A stretch of 64,000 nucleotides of DNA from Sandaracinobacteroides sp041675905 (GCA_041675905.1 JBAYSX010000013.1:9239-73238); one strand, 5' to 3'; counted from the first letter of the stretch, positions 45,501 through 54,908 are shown. Made by a program: numbers and translations. The notes: generated by a model from the sequence alone, not told the origin.

Positions 45501-46244
45501 ATGCGGGACGATCCGGGTGAAGACGTCGCACGCCTGATCGACGGCGACGACAGGCGACTGCTGCTGGTGGCGGATCATGCATCGAGCCATGTGCCGCCCG
45601 ATATCGACCTTGGTATCCCTGATACGCTGCTATCTGAGCATGTGGCGGTGGATGTTGGCGTCGGCCCGCTGACCGTAGCGCTGGCGCAAGCGCTGGCCGC
45701 GCCAGCCTGGCTGGCGACTGTCAGCCGGCTGGTTTGCGATACCAACCGCCCGCCAGGGTCTTCCGGGATGGTGCCGGAATCCAGTGATGGCATTGCAATC
45801 CCTGGTAACTGCAATTTGTCGCCCGCAGCTTACAACCGGCGCCTCGCGATCCATCGCCGGTTTCACGACGGCCTGGCGGCGTATATCGCGCGGCATCAAA
45901 CACAACTTCTGGTGTCGGTACATAGCTTCACGCCCAGACTGGCCACCAGCCCCGATACTGCCCGGCCGTGGCCTGTGGCGGTGCTGTGGAATCAGGACCG
46001 GCGCGGGGCAGACGTGGCGTTGGAAACCCTGCGACGGGAACCCGATCTCGGCGGTCCGGTCGGTGCGAATGAACCCTATTCAGGCCAGATTTTGAATTAC
46101 ACGATGGATCGACATGCCGAAGCGAACGGCATCCGCTATATCGGGTTCGAGGTGCGCCAGGATTTGCTGGTCGACGCGACGGGTATCGCAATCTGGGCAG
46201 AACGGCTCGCCCGTACGATCCGGGCTGTGCTCGACGGCATATGA
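45501..46244 (+). CDS. N-formylglutamate amidohydrolase family protein
   Basis: 247-residue metallo-hydrolase related to HutG. Motifs: LLVADHASSHVPPDI (metal-binding), DVGVGPLTVALAQAL, VCDTNRPPGS and VSVHSFTP. HutG-type enzymes release glutamate from N-formylglutamate in histidine breakdown, but no other hut gene is here, so the substrate may differ. It ends in an ATGA overlap with mtgA. Confidence 0.9.
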   Translation: MRDDPGEDVARLIDGDDRRLLLVADHASSHVPPDIDLGIPDTLLSEHVAVDVGVGPLTVALAQALAAPAWLATVSRLVCDTNRPPGSSGMVPESSDGIAIPGNCNLSPAAYNRRLAIHRRFHDGLAAYIARHQTQLLVSVHSFTPRLATSPDTARPWPVAVLWNQDRRGADVALETLRREPDLGGPVGANEPYSGQILNYTMDRHAEANGIRYIGFEVRQDLLVDATGIAIWAERLARTIRAVLDGI

Positions 46245-46924
46245 TCCGGTTGCTCCGGTACCTGCTGAAGCTGGTTGCCGGTCTGATTCTGCTCAGTCTG
46301 CTTTGGGCGCTTGCCGGTCGCTGGGTCAACCCGCCGGTCCATTATCTGATGCTGCGCGATCATCTGAATGGCGTTCCGGTACAGCAGCAGTGGCGGCCAT
46401 TGGAGCAAATGGGCAAGCATTTATCCCGTTCGGTAATCGGTGCGGAAGATGCGAATTTTTGCAGCCACCATGGTTTTGACCTGGAAGCGATCGAGAAGGC
46501 CATGGAGGAAAATCGCGAAGGCAAGCGGTTGCGCGGCGGCTCCACGATCAGTCAGCAAACCGCCAAAAATGTGTTTCTGTGGCCTGGTCGAACGGTGCTG
46601 CGTAAAGGGCTGGAAGCCTGGTTCACACTTCTGATTGAAATGATGTGGGGCAAGCCGCGCATCATGGAAGTCTATCTGAATGTTGTGGAGATGGGGAAGG
46701 GTGTCTATGGCGCGGAGGCTGCCGCACAGCATTATTTCGGAAAGCCCGCGTCCCAACTCAGTCATCAACAAGCCGCGCGTCTGGCGGCGATTTTGCCGCA
46801 ACCCATTCGCCGTGATGCGGCGTCTCCTGGCCCCGGCACGCGTCGCCTGGCCACGCGCATCGCCAGCCGCGCAAAAATCGTCGAAAGGGATGGTCTCGAT
46901 TCTTGCCTGCGGAAATCAGGCTGA
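46241..46924 (+). CDS. mtgA: Monofunctional biosynthetic peptidoglycan transglycosylase
   Basis: 227-residue GT51 enzyme polymerising lipid II glycan strands. It has one N-terminal membrane helix (about 8-27), catalytic Glu69 (GAEDANFCSHHGFD) and the motifs RGGSTISQQTAKNVFLW, KPRIMEVYLNVVEMG and GVYGAEAAAQHYFGK. No transpeptidase domain follows. Its last 9 bases overlap the convergent rpoN. Confidence 0.95.
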   Translation: MIRLLRYLLKLVAGLILLSLLWALAGRWVNPPVHYLMLRDHLNGVPVQQQWRPLEQMGKHLSRSVIGAEDANFCSHHGFDLEAIEKAMEENREGKRLRGGSTISQQTAKNVFLWPGRTVLRKGLEAWFTLLIEMMWGKPRIMEVYLNVVEMGKGVYGAEAAAQHYFGKPASQLSHQQAARLAAILPQPIRRDAASPGPGTRRLATRIASRAKIVERDGLDSCLRKSG

Positions 46925-48403
46925 TTGCACCAGGGCGCGGCGACGGCGATCGAAGCTCGACGGAATCTGCATCGCCTCGCGATATTTTGCGACGGTACGC
47001 CGGGCCAGGGCAAAGCCTTCCTGTTTCAGAAGTTCGACCAGTTTGTCATCCGAAAATGGTTTCAGCGGCGGCTCTGCATCGATAAGGGCTTTCAACTGCG
47101 CGCGCACCGCCTCGGCGGAGGCCTCATCGCCATCGCCCGACGGGATAGCTGCAGTGAAGAAATATTTCAGTTCGAACAGGCCACGGTCGCACGACAGATA
47201 CTTGTGCGAGGTAACCCGGCTGACGGTCGATTCATGCATGCCGATTTCGTCGGCTACCGACCGCAGTGTCATCGGTTTAAGCTGCTGCACGCCATGTTCA
47301 AAAAAACCCTGCTGCCGTTCAATCAGCGCGGTCACGACTTTCAGGATGGTCGTGGCGCGCTGATCCAGCGCGCGGATCAGCCAGTTGGCTTGCTGAACAC
47401 ATTGATCCAGAAACTGTTTTTCGGCTTTTTCGTTAGTGTGGCTGGTGTTCCTGTCGGCAATCTCCACGCGATATTCGCGGTTGAAAATGAGCCGGGGCAG
47501 TGTGGCGTTATTGAGTTCGGCAATCCAGCCCTTGCGGGTGCGGCGTACGAACACATCGGGAACAATGCACTGGCTCGATGTGCCACCATAGACGAGGCCA
47601 GGTTTGGGATTATAGCTGCGCAGTTCGCGTAACATATCCGCAAGATCCTCGGCATCGACATCGCACAGACGGCGTAACCGCGCGAGATCCCCCCGTGCAA
47701 CCAGATCGAGATTATCGATCAACGCAGCCATGCACGGATCGTATCGGTCCGCTTCCTTTGCCTGCAAGGCGATGCACTCTGCGAGGGTGCGCGCGCCCAC
47801 GCCGGTAGGTTCGAATGTCTGGACAATGGTCAGTATGCGCTCGGCTTCCTCAGACTCAATGCCAATGCGCTCGGCTATTTCATTCAGGGGATCAATGAGA
47901 TAACCGGCCTCGTTTATACAAGAAATGATCGCGAGTGCCACAGCCTGTTCGAATGCCGGAAGGCCTGCCGCCTGGCGTTCGAGGATTTCTATAAGGGTGG
48001 GGAGCTCGCCGGCAACATGGTCCAGGCTGAAATCATCCGAAGAACCATTGCCGTTGCCCGAGTCCACGGCGCAGTCGTGGTGGAAGCGTTCCTCCGCGAA
48101 ATCGACATCGAGATCACTACTGTGATCGCCGATCAAATTTTCCGGATTAATCTCTGCGTCCGCAGGGGCCGTGCTATCAGGCGCGTTGTCGATCGAAGTG
48201 GCCGCGGAGGTGTCGTCTGGGCCGCCCGGTATTCCGCCATCCTCGTCAGCCAGATCGAGCAGCGGATTACGTTCAAGTTCGACGTTTATTTCTGCCTGCA
48301 GTTCAAGGTTGGAAAGTGTCAGCAACCGGATCGCGGCCTGTAATTGCGGCGAGAGGACGAGCGTCTGGGAAGTACGCAGGTCAAGGCTTGGACCTAGTTT
48401 CAT
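46916..48403 (-). CDS. rpoN: RNA polymerase sigma-54 factor
   Basis: 495 residues. Region I is Q/L-rich (SQTLVLSPQLQAAIRLL), a long acidic region II follows (about 45-110), then the core-binding and DNA-binding regions (LRSVADEIGMHESTVSRVTSHKYL) and the C-terminal RpoN box ARRTVAKYRE that reads the -24 element. It is 25 bases after lptB, and downstream of glnA on the same strand. A sigma-54 promoter precedes glnB at 51258-51273. Confidence 0.97.
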   Translation of the reverse strand: MKLGPSLDLRTSQTLVLSPQLQAAIRLLTLSNLELQAEINVELERNPLLDLADEDGGIPGGPDDTSAATSIDNAPDSTAPADAEINPENLIGDHSSDLDVDFAEERFHHDCAVDSGNGNGSSDDFSLDHVAGELPTLIEILERQAAGLPAFEQAVALAIISCINEAGYLIDPLNEIAERIGIESEEAERILTIVQTFEPTGVGARTLAECIALQAKEADRYDPCMAALIDNLDLVARGDLARLRRLCDVDAEDLADMLRELRSYNPKPGLVYGGTSSQCIVPDVFVRRTRKGWIAELNNATLPRLIFNREYRVEIADRNTSHTNEKAEKQFLDQCVQQANWLIRALDQRATTILKVVTALIERQQGFFEHGVQQLKPMTLRSVADEIGMHESTVSRVTSHKYLSCDRGLFELKYFFTAAIPSGDGDEASAEAVRAQLKALIDAEPPLKPFSDDKLVELLKQEGFALARRTVAKYREAMQIPSSFDRRRRALVQSA

Positions 48404-48428
48404 CTACTACACCGGCCCCGCAATTTGA

Positions 48429-49217
48429 TCAGAGCGAGAAATCCTCGCCAAGATAGACCCGGCGTACAGTCTCGTCCTTTACGAGTGCTTCCGGGGTTCC
48501 CTCGAACAGGACGCGGCCATCATATATGATGCAGGCCCTATCTACAATTTCGAGTGTTTCCCGAACATTATGATCGGTAATCAATACGCCGATATCGCGT
48601 TCTTTCAGGTGGACCACGAGGGTACGGATATCAGCGATGGAGATGGGATCAATGCCAGCGAAGGGTTCATCGAGAAGCATGATCGATGGCGACGCCGCAA
48701 GAGCGCGTGCGATTTCACAGCGGCGGCGTTCGCCCCCCGATAGCGACATGGCGTTCACATCGCGCAGACGGGTGATGTTGAATTCGGCCAGCAATTCTTC
48801 GAGCCGGGCGGCGCGTACATCTTTGTCCGGCTCAACCACCTCCAGCACGGCCATGATATTGTCCGCGACCGTCATGCCGCGAAAAATCGAGATTTCTTGT
48901 GGCAGATACCCCAGGCCCAGTGCTGCGCGCCGATACATGGGCAGGTTCGTGATATCGACGCCATCCAGCAGAATACGACCGGTATCCGGAGCATTCAAAC
49001 CCATAACCGCATAGAAACAGGTGGTTTTACCCGCGCCATTGGGGCCGAGCAGTCCGATGACCTCGCCGCGATCGACCGAAAGGGAAATATCCCGAAGGAC
49101 CACCCGGGGTCCATAAGATTTGCCCAGCGCGATTACCGCCAGGCCATGCTGTTCAGCAGCAGACGGTCGTCCAACGGTGGCGTGCACGCGTTCGTCCGGA
49201 TGTGAAGTAGCAGCCAT
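48429..49217 (-). CDS. lptB: LPS export ABC transporter ATP-binding protein
   Basis: 262 residues from the ATG at 49217; the frame is open to 49391 but the extra part looks non-coding. Walker A GPNGAGKT (58-65), signature LSGGERRR, Walker B IMLLDEPFAGIDP, and the LptB-typical GYLPQEISIFRGMTV and GVLITDHNVRETL are present. It powers lipopolysaccharide transport from the inner membrane. The usual lptC-lptA genes do not precede it here; glnA does. Confidence 0.94.
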   Translation of the reverse strand: MAATSHPDERVHATVGRPSAAEQHGLAVIALGKSYGPRVVLRDISLSVDRGEVIGLLGPNGAGKTTCFYAVMGLNAPDTGRILLDGVDITNLPMYRRAALGLGYLPQEISIFRGMTVADNIMAVLEVVEPDKDVRAARLEELLAEFNITRLRDVNAMSLSGGERRRCEIARALAASPSIMLLDEPFAGIDPISIADIRTLVVHLKERDIGVLITDHNVRETLEIVDRACIIYDGRVLFEGTPEALVKDETVRRVYLGEDFSL

Positions 49218-49361
49218 GGCAGACGACAAAACCCCTTTCAGCGACACGCGCGCAAGATGGCGCAGTTCTTGCTCTCCTGTTAAGACTATACCGGGCGCGC
49301 CGGTGTTTTCAATGCTGCTTTGCGGCATTCTCGCCGCAATCCACAGCTTTGGGAATGGCAA

Positions 49362-49381
49362 CGGCGGGAAAATGCCCGCCG
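49362..49381 (-). terminator. GC-rich hairpin after glnA
   Basis: Perfect 7-bp stem CGGCGGG / CCCGCCG with a 6-base loop, 31 bases past the glnA stop. No T run follows on the minus strand, so any termination may be partial. Two more stem-loops occur before lptB: TTGCGGC / GCCGCAA at 49320-49339, and ACCGG / CCGGT near 49290. Confidence 0.35.
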
Positions 49382-49411
49382 CGCCACCCACAAGCTGTTA
49401 ACTACAAAGCG

Positions 49412-50824
49412 TCATGCGCTGTAATACATATCGAATTCCACGGGAGACGGCGCAGTCTCCCAGCGCATCACCTCTTCCATTTTCAGAGCGATGTAGCTGT
49501 CGATCTGGTCATCATTGAAAACGCCGCCGCGGGTGAAAACGGCGCGGCCCTTGTCGAGCGCAACCAGCGCTTCGCGCAACGAGCCTGCTACCGTCGGCAC
49601 CTTTTTCAGTTCGCGTGGTGGCAGATCGTACAGATTCTTGTCCATCGGACCGCCTGGGTGCAGTTTATTTTCAATTCCGTCGAGGCCTGCCATCACCAAT
49701 GCCGCGTAGGCGAGATAGGGGTTGGCGAGAGGATCGGGGAAACGCACTTCCACGCGTTTCGCTTTCGCACCCGCGCCATACGGTATCCGGCAGGATGCCG
49801 AGCGGTTGCGGCTGGAATAGGCCAGCAATACCGGAGCTTCAAAACCCGGCACCAGACGCTTGTAGCTGTTGGTGGTGGGGTTGGTGAACGCATTCACGGC
49901 TTTCGCATGTTTGATGATGCCGCCGATGAAGTAGAGCGCCATGTCGGAGAGGCCCGCATAGCCTTCCCCCGCAAACAAGGGCTGGCCTTTCGACCAGATC
50001 GACAGATGGGTGTGCATCCCGGAGCCATTATCTTCCCGAATGGGCTTCGGCATGAAAGTCGCCGTTTTCCCATAGGCCTGGGCTACCATGTGCACGACAT
50101 ATTTGTATAATTGCATACGGTCCGCGGTCTCCACCAGCGTGCCATATTCCATGCCCAGTTCATGTTGGGCCGCAGCCACCTCATGGTGATGCTTGTCGCA
50201 GGGCAGTCCAAGGTCGAGCAATACTTGCACCATTTCAGCCCGAAGGTCCGTGGCGCTGTCTACCGGACCAACCGGAAAATAACCGCCCTTGGCACGTGGG
50301 CGGTGACCGAGGTTGCCCTCTTCATACTCGCGCCCGGTATTGGTCGGCATTTCAACATCGTCGAAGCTATAGAAGCTTTTGTTGTAGCTGTTACCAAATT
50401 TTACATCGTCAAATACAAAGAACTCAGCTTCCGGGCCAACATAAATCGTATCGCCAATACCGGTGCTTTTCAGATATGCCTCGGCGCGTTTGGCGATGGA
50501 GCGCGGGTCGCGGCCATAATCTTCGCCGGTGGCCGGATCGGTGATGTCGCAGAACAGCACGAGCATGGGGGTGGCGCTGAACGGATCGATATAAACCGCA
50601 TCAAGATCAGGCTTCAGAATCATATCGGATTCATTGATGACTTTCCAGCCACCAATGGAAGATCCGTCAAACATGAAGCCTTCATCCAGATTTTCTTCAT
50701 TGATGACTCGCCGCGCCATCGTAAGATGATGCCACTTCCCCCTGGGATCGGTGAAGCGGAGATCAATCCATTCGATTTCCTTTTCTTCGATCATTCTGAT
50801 GATGTCGCTTGGGCTATTGGCCAT
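49412..50824 (-). CDS. glnA: Glutamine synthetase type I
   Basis: 470-residue dodecameric enzyme assimilating ammonia into glutamine. Motifs: FDGSSIGGW near the N-terminus, the metal/ATP region DKHHHEVAAAQHELG, KPIREDNGSGMHTH, and the adenylylation loop KNLYDLP with Tyr399 (equivalent to Tyr397 of E. coli). Adenylylation by GlnE, driven by GlnB and GlnD, is therefore expected. It lies 45 bases after glnB and shares its promoter. Confidence 0.97.
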   Translation of the reverse strand: MANSPSDIIRMIEEKEIEWIDLRFTDPRGKWHHLTMARRVINEENLDEGFMFDGSSIGGWKVINESDMILKPDLDAVYIDPFSATPMLVLFCDITDPATGEDYGRDPRSIAKRAEAYLKSTGIGDTIYVGPEAEFFVFDDVKFGNSYNKSFYSFDDVEMPTNTGREYEEGNLGHRPRAKGGYFPVGPVDSATDLRAEMVQVLLDLGLPCDKHHHEVAAAQHELGMEYGTLVETADRMQLYKYVVHMVAQAYGKTATFMPKPIREDNGSGMHTHLSIWSKGQPLFAGEGYAGLSDMALYFIGGIIKHAKAVNAFTNPTTNSYKRLVPGFEAPVLLAYSSRNRSASCRIPYGAGAKAKRVEVRFPDPLANPYLAYAALVMAGLDGIENKLHPGGPMDKNLYDLPPRELKKVPTVAGSLREALVALDKGRAVFTRGGVFNDDQIDSYIALKMEEVMRWETAPSPVEFDMYYSA

Positions 50825-50869
50825 GAATATCCTCGTGGTGCTGTAATTTATGTCTGTGTGATGGCTTAT

Positions 50870-51208
50870 TTAAATTGCGTCCAGATCGCGTTCGCCGGTG
50901 CGGATGCGGATAGCGGTATCTACCGGGCAAACGAAGATTTTTCCATCGCCGATGCGCCCGGTACGCGCGGATGTGGCGATGGCCTCGATCACGCGATCGA
51001 CCTGACTGTCATCTACCACCACTTCCAGACGGACCTTGGGCAGGAAATCGACGACATACTCCGCCCCGCGGTACAATTCCGTATGCCCTTTCTGTCGTCC
51101 GAATCCCTTGGCTTCCGTTACCGTAATGCCCGACACGCCGACTTCGTGAAGCGCTTCCTTCACTTCATCCAGCTTGAATGGCTTGATGATCGCTTCTACT
51201 TTTTTCAT
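50870..51208 (-). CDS. glnB: Nitrogen regulatory protein P-II
   Basis: 112-residue PII signal protein sensing 2-oxoglutarate and ATP/ADP. The T-loop uridylylation site is Tyr51 (RGAEYVVDFLPK), and the B-loop TGRIGDGKIFV is intact. It should be modified by the divergently encoded GlnD and control GlnE and NtrB activity. It is first in the glnB-glnA unit behind a sigma-54 promoter. Confidence 0.97.
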   Translation of the reverse strand: MKKVEAIIKPFKLDEVKEALHEVGVSGITVTEAKGFGRQKGHTELYRGAEYVVDFLPKVRLEVVVDDSQVDRVIEAIATSARTGRIGDGKIFVCPVDTAIRIRTGERDLDAI

Positions 51209-51257
51209 GCCTCGTCAAAACTCCGCTTCAGGTTCGCAACTGTCTCACCTGCATCCA

Positions 51258-51273
51258 AGCAAGATACGTGCCA
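51258..51273 (-). promoter_or_regulatory. Sigma-54 promoter of glnB-glnA
   Basis: Read on the minus strand the site is TGGCACGTATCTTGCT, matching the consensus TGGCAC-N5-TTGCW, with GG and GC ten bases apart. It lies 50 bases upstream of the glnB start, giving a predicted start of transcription near 51247. An upstream NtrC site is expected between here and glnD but I could not identify one with confidence. Confidence 0.8.
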
Positions 51274-51414
51274 AATGTCCGCACCTGGGACTCCTTGTCA
51301 AAGATAATCCATTCCTGCCTATTTTTTGAGCAACGTGCCAAAATATTACGCGCATGTGCGTTTAAAATCTTTCGGGACCTGTTCGCCGCCGGTCAGTGGC
51401 ATTAGATATTGCAT

Positions 51415-54177
51415 ATGTCAGCCAATTACGATCGTTTGCCTAACCGCCGGGCTCTGATAGATCGCCGCAAGATTGCGGGTGAAATGGAAGGGCTGCTGGT
51501 TGCCGCACCGCATGACGGTCGACGCCCGGCCATTGCGCAACGATTGAAACTGGCGCTGGACGCCGGGAGGGCGGAAATTCGACGTCGCATTTTGGAATCC
51601 CCGGGAAGGGGGCGCGAACTGGCCACGGCCCAGACCTTTCTGATCGATCAAATCTTCCGCCTGGCGGCAGAAGCGGTGACTGAATTTGTCTATCCGCAAG
51701 AAAATCGTAGCATGGCGGAACGCATCGCCGTTACCGGCGTAGGCGGCTACGGACGAGCCGAGATGGCGCCCTATTCCGACGTGGATATCATGTTTCTTTC
51801 GCCCATGAAGGCGACGCCATGGATAGAACAGGTGGTGGAATCCATATTATACATTCTGTGGGATCTGGGTCTGAAGGTAGGACATTCTACGCGAACCTCG
51901 GATGAAATGATCCGCATCGCGCAGTCAGACCTAAGCGTCAAAACCGCGCTGCTTGAACAGCGTTATATCTGGGGTGACCGGCCACTATATGACGAAGCGC
52001 ATGACCGCTTTCGCCGGGAAATCGTCGCTACGGATTCCCGTGATTTCATCGCCGCCAAACTGGCCGAGCGTGATGCCCGCCATTTGCGGATGGGTGACAG
52101 CCGTTATCTGGTCGAACCAAACATCAAGGAAGGCAAGGGCGGTCTGCGCGATCTGCAGACGTTGTTCTGGATCGGGAAATTTGCCTTTGATGTCGAATCT
52201 TCCGCCGAACTGGTGGCCAAAGGGCTATTTACCCCGGAAGAATACCGCCAGTTCAATCGCGCGGAAAATCATTTGTGGGCTGTGCGTATCAATTTGCATG
52301 ACCTGGCAGGCAGGCCCGAGGAGCGGCTGACCTTCGATGTGCAGCGTGAACTGGCGGCGCGCATGAATTATGCCGCGCGGCCCGGGATGGCTCCGGTTGA
52401 GCGATTTATGCGGCATTATTTTCTGACTGCCCGTCAGGTCGGTGATTTGTCGGCGCTGTTCATTGCTCATGTCGAGGAAAATGCCCGAAAAACCTGGATG
52501 CCAGATTTGCGCCGGCTGCGACCGTCCCGGCGCATCAACGGTTTTCGCCTTTCGGGTGGACGTATTGAAGTGCCAGATGTGGATTTTTTCCACGAGGACC
52601 CGGTTCGGCTGATCGAGATGTTCGCTATTGCCGACCGCGAAGAAGCGGAGATCCACCCTGCTGCGATGCGGCAGGCGTTGCGCGATTCTGTGTTGATCGA
52701 TGAGCAGGTCCGTAACGATCCACGCGCGAATGCGCTTTTTCTTGATATCCTCACGTCGCCGCGTGATCCCGAGCGCGTTTTGCGTCTGCTGAGCGATAGC
52801 GGCGTTTTTGGTCGATTCGTGCCGGATTTTGGTCGTGTCGTCGCCAAGATGCAATATGACATGTATCATCATTATACAGTTGATGAGCATACCATTCGCG
52901 CTATTGGCCTGCTCGCTGCCCTCGAAAGAGGGGAGCTGAAAGAAAAATATCCGATAAACTCTGCCCTGGTTCGTCAGATTTTGTCACGACGGGTACTTTA
53001 TGTTGCAGTATTACTGCATGATATTGCGAAAGGGCGGGGTGGAGATCATTCAATACTGGGTGAGAAAATAGCACAGAAGCTGGGGCCGCGCTTTGGACTG
53101 TCCGAAGCCGAAACGGACACGGTAGCCTGGCTGGTACGGCATCATCTGTTGATGAGTGATACGGCGTTCAGGCGTGATCTGGCCGATTTCAAGACCATTC
53201 TTGATTTCGGCATGGCGGTGCAAAGTAATGAGCGGCTGCGATTGCTCACGATTCTGACGGCGATGGATATCAGCGCCGTCGGGCCGGGGGTGTGGAACGG
53301 CTGGAAGTCGCAACTATTGCGGACGCTGTATGAGAGCGCCGAGGAAATGTTGCGTCTGGGTCACAAGCAAAGCGGGCGCCATGAACGTATCGCCCAGCGT
53401 CAACAGGAATTGCGGGCGCTGACGGATATCAGCGACGCAGAATTCAAAACCTATATCGATCGACTGCCGGACAGTTACTGGATTTCCGAAACGGCGGACG
53501 TAATGGCTGAGAATCTGGAGCTTGTTCGCGATACGGACCGGCAGGCCAGCCAATATTGCGTCCGGTCCCTTCCAGATGCGCGTTCCGGTGCGACGCTGGT
53601 TTCCGTTTATACAGAAGATCATCCAGGTTTATTCTTCAGAATAGCCGGTGGAATATCACTGGGCGGAGCCAATATTGTCGGCGCGCGCATCTATACAACA
53701 AAAGACGGTATGGCGCTCGATAATCTGATCGTGCAGGATCCGCTTGGCGGGCCCTTCGATGAACCGGTACGGCTTGAGCGCATGGAAAATGCGATTGGTG
53801 ATGCGCTGGCGGGCCGTACACCCCTTGCGGACCGGCTGCGGGCACGGCCCTTGCCGCGTCACCGTCAGGAGGCCTTCCGGGTCGTTCCCCAGGTGCTGAT
53901 CGACAACCGCGCATCCAATCGATTTACAGTAGTAGAGGTGACCGCGCTCGACCGACCGGCGCTGCTCTATGCGCTGACTTTTGCATTGTACGGCGCGCGG
54001 GTTACAATCCGCTCGGCGCATATCGCGACCTATGGTGAACGCGCCGTCGATACTTTTTACATCACCGACCTGACGGGCGCCAAAATAGACGCGCCATCGC
54101 GCATCCGGGCTCTGGAGACAAAATTGCTGGAAGTCGCCGAAGCGCCGGCGGAACCGGTGCCGGCTCTGACTGGCTGA
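51415..54177 (+). CDS. glnD: Bifunctional PII uridylyltransferase/uridylyl-removing enzyme
   Basis: About 920 residues from the ATG at 51415; a TTG two codons earlier is an alternative. Domain order: nucleotidyltransferase (GGYGRAEMAPYSDVD, metal Asp122 and Asp124), GlnD helical region, HD hydrolase (VLLHDIAKGRGGDHS, about 530-545) and two C-terminal ACT domains (about 725 and 835 onward) that sense glutamine. It uridylylates GlnB when glutamine is low and removes UMP when it is high. It is divergent from glnB. Confidence 0.96.
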   Translation: MSANYDRLPNRRALIDRRKIAGEMEGLLVAAPHDGRRPAIAQRLKLALDAGRAEIRRRILESPGRGRELATAQTFLIDQIFRLAAEAVTEFVYPQENRSMAERIAVTGVGGYGRAEMAPYSDVDIMFLSPMKATPWIEQVVESILYILWDLGLKVGHSTRTSDEMIRIAQSDLSVKTALLEQRYIWGDRPLYDEAHDRFRREIVATDSRDFIAAKLAERDARHLRMGDSRYLVEPNIKEGKGGLRDLQTLFWIGKFAFDVESSAELVAKGLFTPEEYRQFNRAENHLWAVRINLHDLAGRPEERLTFDVQRELAARMNYAARPGMAPVERFMRHYFLTARQVGDLSALFIAHVEENARKTWMPDLRRLRPSRRINGFRLSGGRIEVPDVDFFHEDPVRLIEMFAIADREEAEIHPAAMRQALRDSVLIDEQVRNDPRANALFLDILTSPRDPERVLRLLSDSGVFGRFVPDFGRVVAKMQYDMYHHYTVDEHTIRAIGLLAALERGELKEKYPINSALVRQILSRRVLYVAVLLHDIAKGRGGDHSILGEKIAQKLGPRFGLSEAETDTVAWLVRHHLLMSDTAFRRDLADFKTILDFGMAVQSNERLRLLTILTAMDISAVGPGVWNGWKSQLLRTLYESAEEMLRLGHKQSGRHERIAQRQQELRALTDISDAEFKTYIDRLPDSYWISETADVMAENLELVRDTDRQASQYCVRSLPDARSGATLVSVYTEDHPGLFFRIAGGISLGGANIVGARIYTTKDGMALDNLIVQDPLGGPFDEPVRLERMENAIGDALAGRTPLADRLRARPLPRHRQEAFRVVPQVLIDNRASNRFTVVEVTALDRPALLYALTFALYGARVTIRSAHIATYGERAVDTFYITDLTGAKIDAPSRIRALETKLLEVAEAPAEPVPALTG

Positions 54178-54181
54178 CATG

Positions 54182-54213
54182 AAAAGGCCCCGGCGTATTG
54201 ATCCGCCGGGGCC
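54182..54213 (-). terminator. Strong terminator hairpin of the outer-membrane protein gene
   Basis: Perfect 10-bp stem GGCCCCGGCG / CGCCGGGGCC with an 8-base loop. On the minus strand it is followed by TTTTC, a standard intrinsic terminator for the beta-barrel gene ending at 54238. It also lies just after the convergent glnD stop. Confidence 0.8.
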
Positions 54214-54237
54214 GCGTTCTGACCAGGGGAGGGAAGG

Positions 54238-54846
54238 TCAGAAACGGTAAGCTACGCCAAGTGTTACCTGGTGGCGCTTCAACGATGCGTCATCCAGATT
54301 GTAGCCGGCTTCGCGCAGTCGGTTTGAGGGATCGCCGAAGTCCGAGTAGCGATATTCGATCCGCGACGAGATGTTGTCGGTGAACGCGTGTTCAACGCCC
54401 GCGCCGATTTGCCAGCCGTCACGGCTGGTGCTGAAGCGATCCGCATCGGAATTGAAGAAGCGGTAACGCCCGGAAGCATAGCCACCGCGAGCATAGATCA
54501 GGGTTTGCGGCGAAGCGAGCACACCGGCGCGCGCCGAGACGTTTATGGTGTTGCGCGGCTTGATATCATAGCGATCCGAAGTTTTGCCGCCGAGATCGAA
54601 GCCTACTTCACCGCCCAGCACGAAGTTTTCGGATAGTTTCGCGTCATAGCCGGCAAAGACGCCGCCTGTGAAAGCGTCCTGATTGTCGGTAAGCTTGCCT
54701 GGGCCGACATCAATGCTGGCCTTGTCTTTTTGCCAGCCGATCTGACCCCCGATATAGGGTCCGTTGAACGGTTCTGCCGAAGCAGCGCCAGCGAGGCCGA
54801 TCACAGCCGCGGCAGCCGCCGTGGCGAGCCTGAATTGCGATTTCAT
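54238..54846 (-). CDS. Outer-membrane beta-barrel protein (OmpA/porin-like family)
   Basis: 202 residues from the ATG at 54846 with AAAGG upstream. The signal peptide (1-25, ending AASAEP) is followed by about eight alternating beta strands, such as GPYIGGQIGWQKD, GGVFAGYDAKLSENFVLGGEVGFD and SRIEYRYSDFGD, ending in the outer-membrane C-terminal signature VTLGVAYRF. It is similar to Opa/Omp25-type small barrels of Alphaproteobacteria. Its specific role is unknown. A promoter region with direct repeats and a strong terminator frame it as a single-gene unit. Confidence 0.92.
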   Translation of the reverse strand: MKSQFRLATAAAAAVIGLAGAASAEPFNGPYIGGQIGWQKDKASIDVGPGKLTDNQDAFTGGVFAGYDAKLSENFVLGGEVGFDLGGKTSDRYDIKPRNTINVSARAGVLASPQTLIYARGGYASGRYRFFNSDADRFSTSRDGWQIGAGVEHAFTDNISSRIEYRYSDFGDPSNRLREAGYNLDDASLKRHQVTLGVAYRF

Positions 54847-54908
54847 GGGAAAACCTTTCTTTACAGTCACTTCCTGCTACCGGCTTCGTCGTCCGATAGT
54901 GTGACTGT

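Noticed and set aside
51397..51413. Sigma-54-like TGGCAT...TTGCA before glnD
   Set aside because: The GG to GC spacing is 11 bases instead of 10, and the site runs into the glnD start, so it is unlikely to be functional.
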